A stretch of DNA of 13,493 nt from Candidatus Poseidoniaceae archaeon (GTDB taxonomy: Archaea; Thermoplasmatota; Poseidoniia; Poseidoniales; Poseidoniaceae), in the NCBI GenBank assembly GCA_022425585.1, contig JAKMFF010000001.1, forward strand, positions 1-13,493. Reading direction: 5' to 3'. The notes under the pieces are model-generated. The model saw nothing but the letters and a program-made list of their open reading frames with translations. It was not told the origin of the DNA and made no database searches. How positions within the stretch are numbered: the first letter of the stretch is position 1; every line of letters begins with the position of its first letter. Shown in pieces: positions 13,381-13,493 of the stretch. A program made the translations under genes and the position numbers.

Positions 13381-13493
13381 ATGCGCGAGTACAATTCTGA
13401 CCGAATTGACATGAGAAGTGACACGGTAACACAGCCGACAAAGGCGATGTTAGAGGCTATGATGGCAGCCAAAGTCGGTGATGATGTATTGCA
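13381..13493 (+). CDS. ltaE: Threonine aldolase, PLP-dependent (3' partial)
   Basis: The first 37 codons of a gene that runs past the window end. The product begins MREYNSDRIDMRSDTVTQPT and continues KAMLEAMMAAKVGDDVL, which is the N-terminus of low-specificity L-threonine/allo-threonine aldolases (the RSDTVT...M..AM..A.VGDDV signature). The family cleaves L-threonine to glycine and acetaldehyde using pyridoxal phosphate; the PLP lysine lies beyond the window. The start is ATG 13381: an in-frame TGA at 13360 excludes longer versions, and TGGTGGG at 13371-13377 may be the Shine-Dalgarno. The gap after the second pth2 is only 41 bases, so it may belong to the same transcript. Confidence 0.9.
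   Translation, partial: MREYNSDRIDMRSDTVTQPTKAMLEAMMAAKVGDDVL

Noticed and set aside
1..13493. CRISPR arrays, insertion sequences, tRNA or rRNA genes
   Set aside because: No regularly spaced repeats, transposase motifs, terminal inverted repeats or tRNA-like cloverleaf sequence were seen on either strand.

Overview
The window comes from an archaeon, most likely a marine planktonic member of the Thermoplasmatota (Marine Group II/III, Poseidoniia-like). The archaeal marks are RNA polymerase subunit D directly after ribosomal proteins S13, S4 and S11 in archaeal order, an archaeal MCM helicase, GatE (an archaea-only tRNA amidotransferase subunit) and PTH2-type peptidyl-tRNA hydrolases. Shine-Dalgarno sequences of the GGTGA/GGAGG type precede several genes. 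The lineage is inferred from gene content and protein character; no rRNA gene is present. Coding density is very high, and no stretch of 300 bases lacks a gene.

Layout. (1) 1-1010, plus strand: 3' part of a class I methyltransferase with a THUMP-like C-terminal domain, cut by the window start. (2) 1011-1131: compact intergenic region with two inverted repeats and a possible TATA box. (3) 1132-3588, plus strand: rpsM-rpsD-rpsK-rpoD, tightly spaced. The rpl18e-rpl13-rps9-rpoN-rpoK genes that follow rpoD in many archaea are absent here; the cluster ends at a perfect 8-bp hairpin that contains the stop codons of both rpoD and the convergent purM. (4) 3600-5761, minus strand: an esterase-family alpha/beta hydrolase followed by purM. 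(5) 5762-5960: divergent promoter region. (6) 5961 to the window end, plus strand: a close-packed run of mcm, gatE, a secreted/membrane beta-propeller protein with a C-terminal DUF4430 (transcobalamin-like) domain, an ECF-transporter S component, two different PTH2 peptidyl-tRNA hydrolases and the start of a threonine aldolase.

How the genes fit together. Most are housekeeping functions: ribosome assembly, transcription, replication, Gln-tRNA formation, peptidyl-tRNA recycling and purine synthesis. The exception is the pair at 10160-12560. A surface beta-propeller joined through two membrane helices to a DUF4430 domain lies just upstream of an integral-membrane protein resembling ECF substrate-binding (S) components. 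DUF4430 is related to the C-terminal domain of transcobalamin and intrinsic factor, and beta-propellers are known as surface cobalamin binders in Bacteroidetes (BtuG). I therefore propose a two-gene vitamin-capture module, with cobalamin or a related cofactor as the leading ligand. This is the best candidate in the window for an undescribed system; the substrate is inferred, not shown by the sequence.
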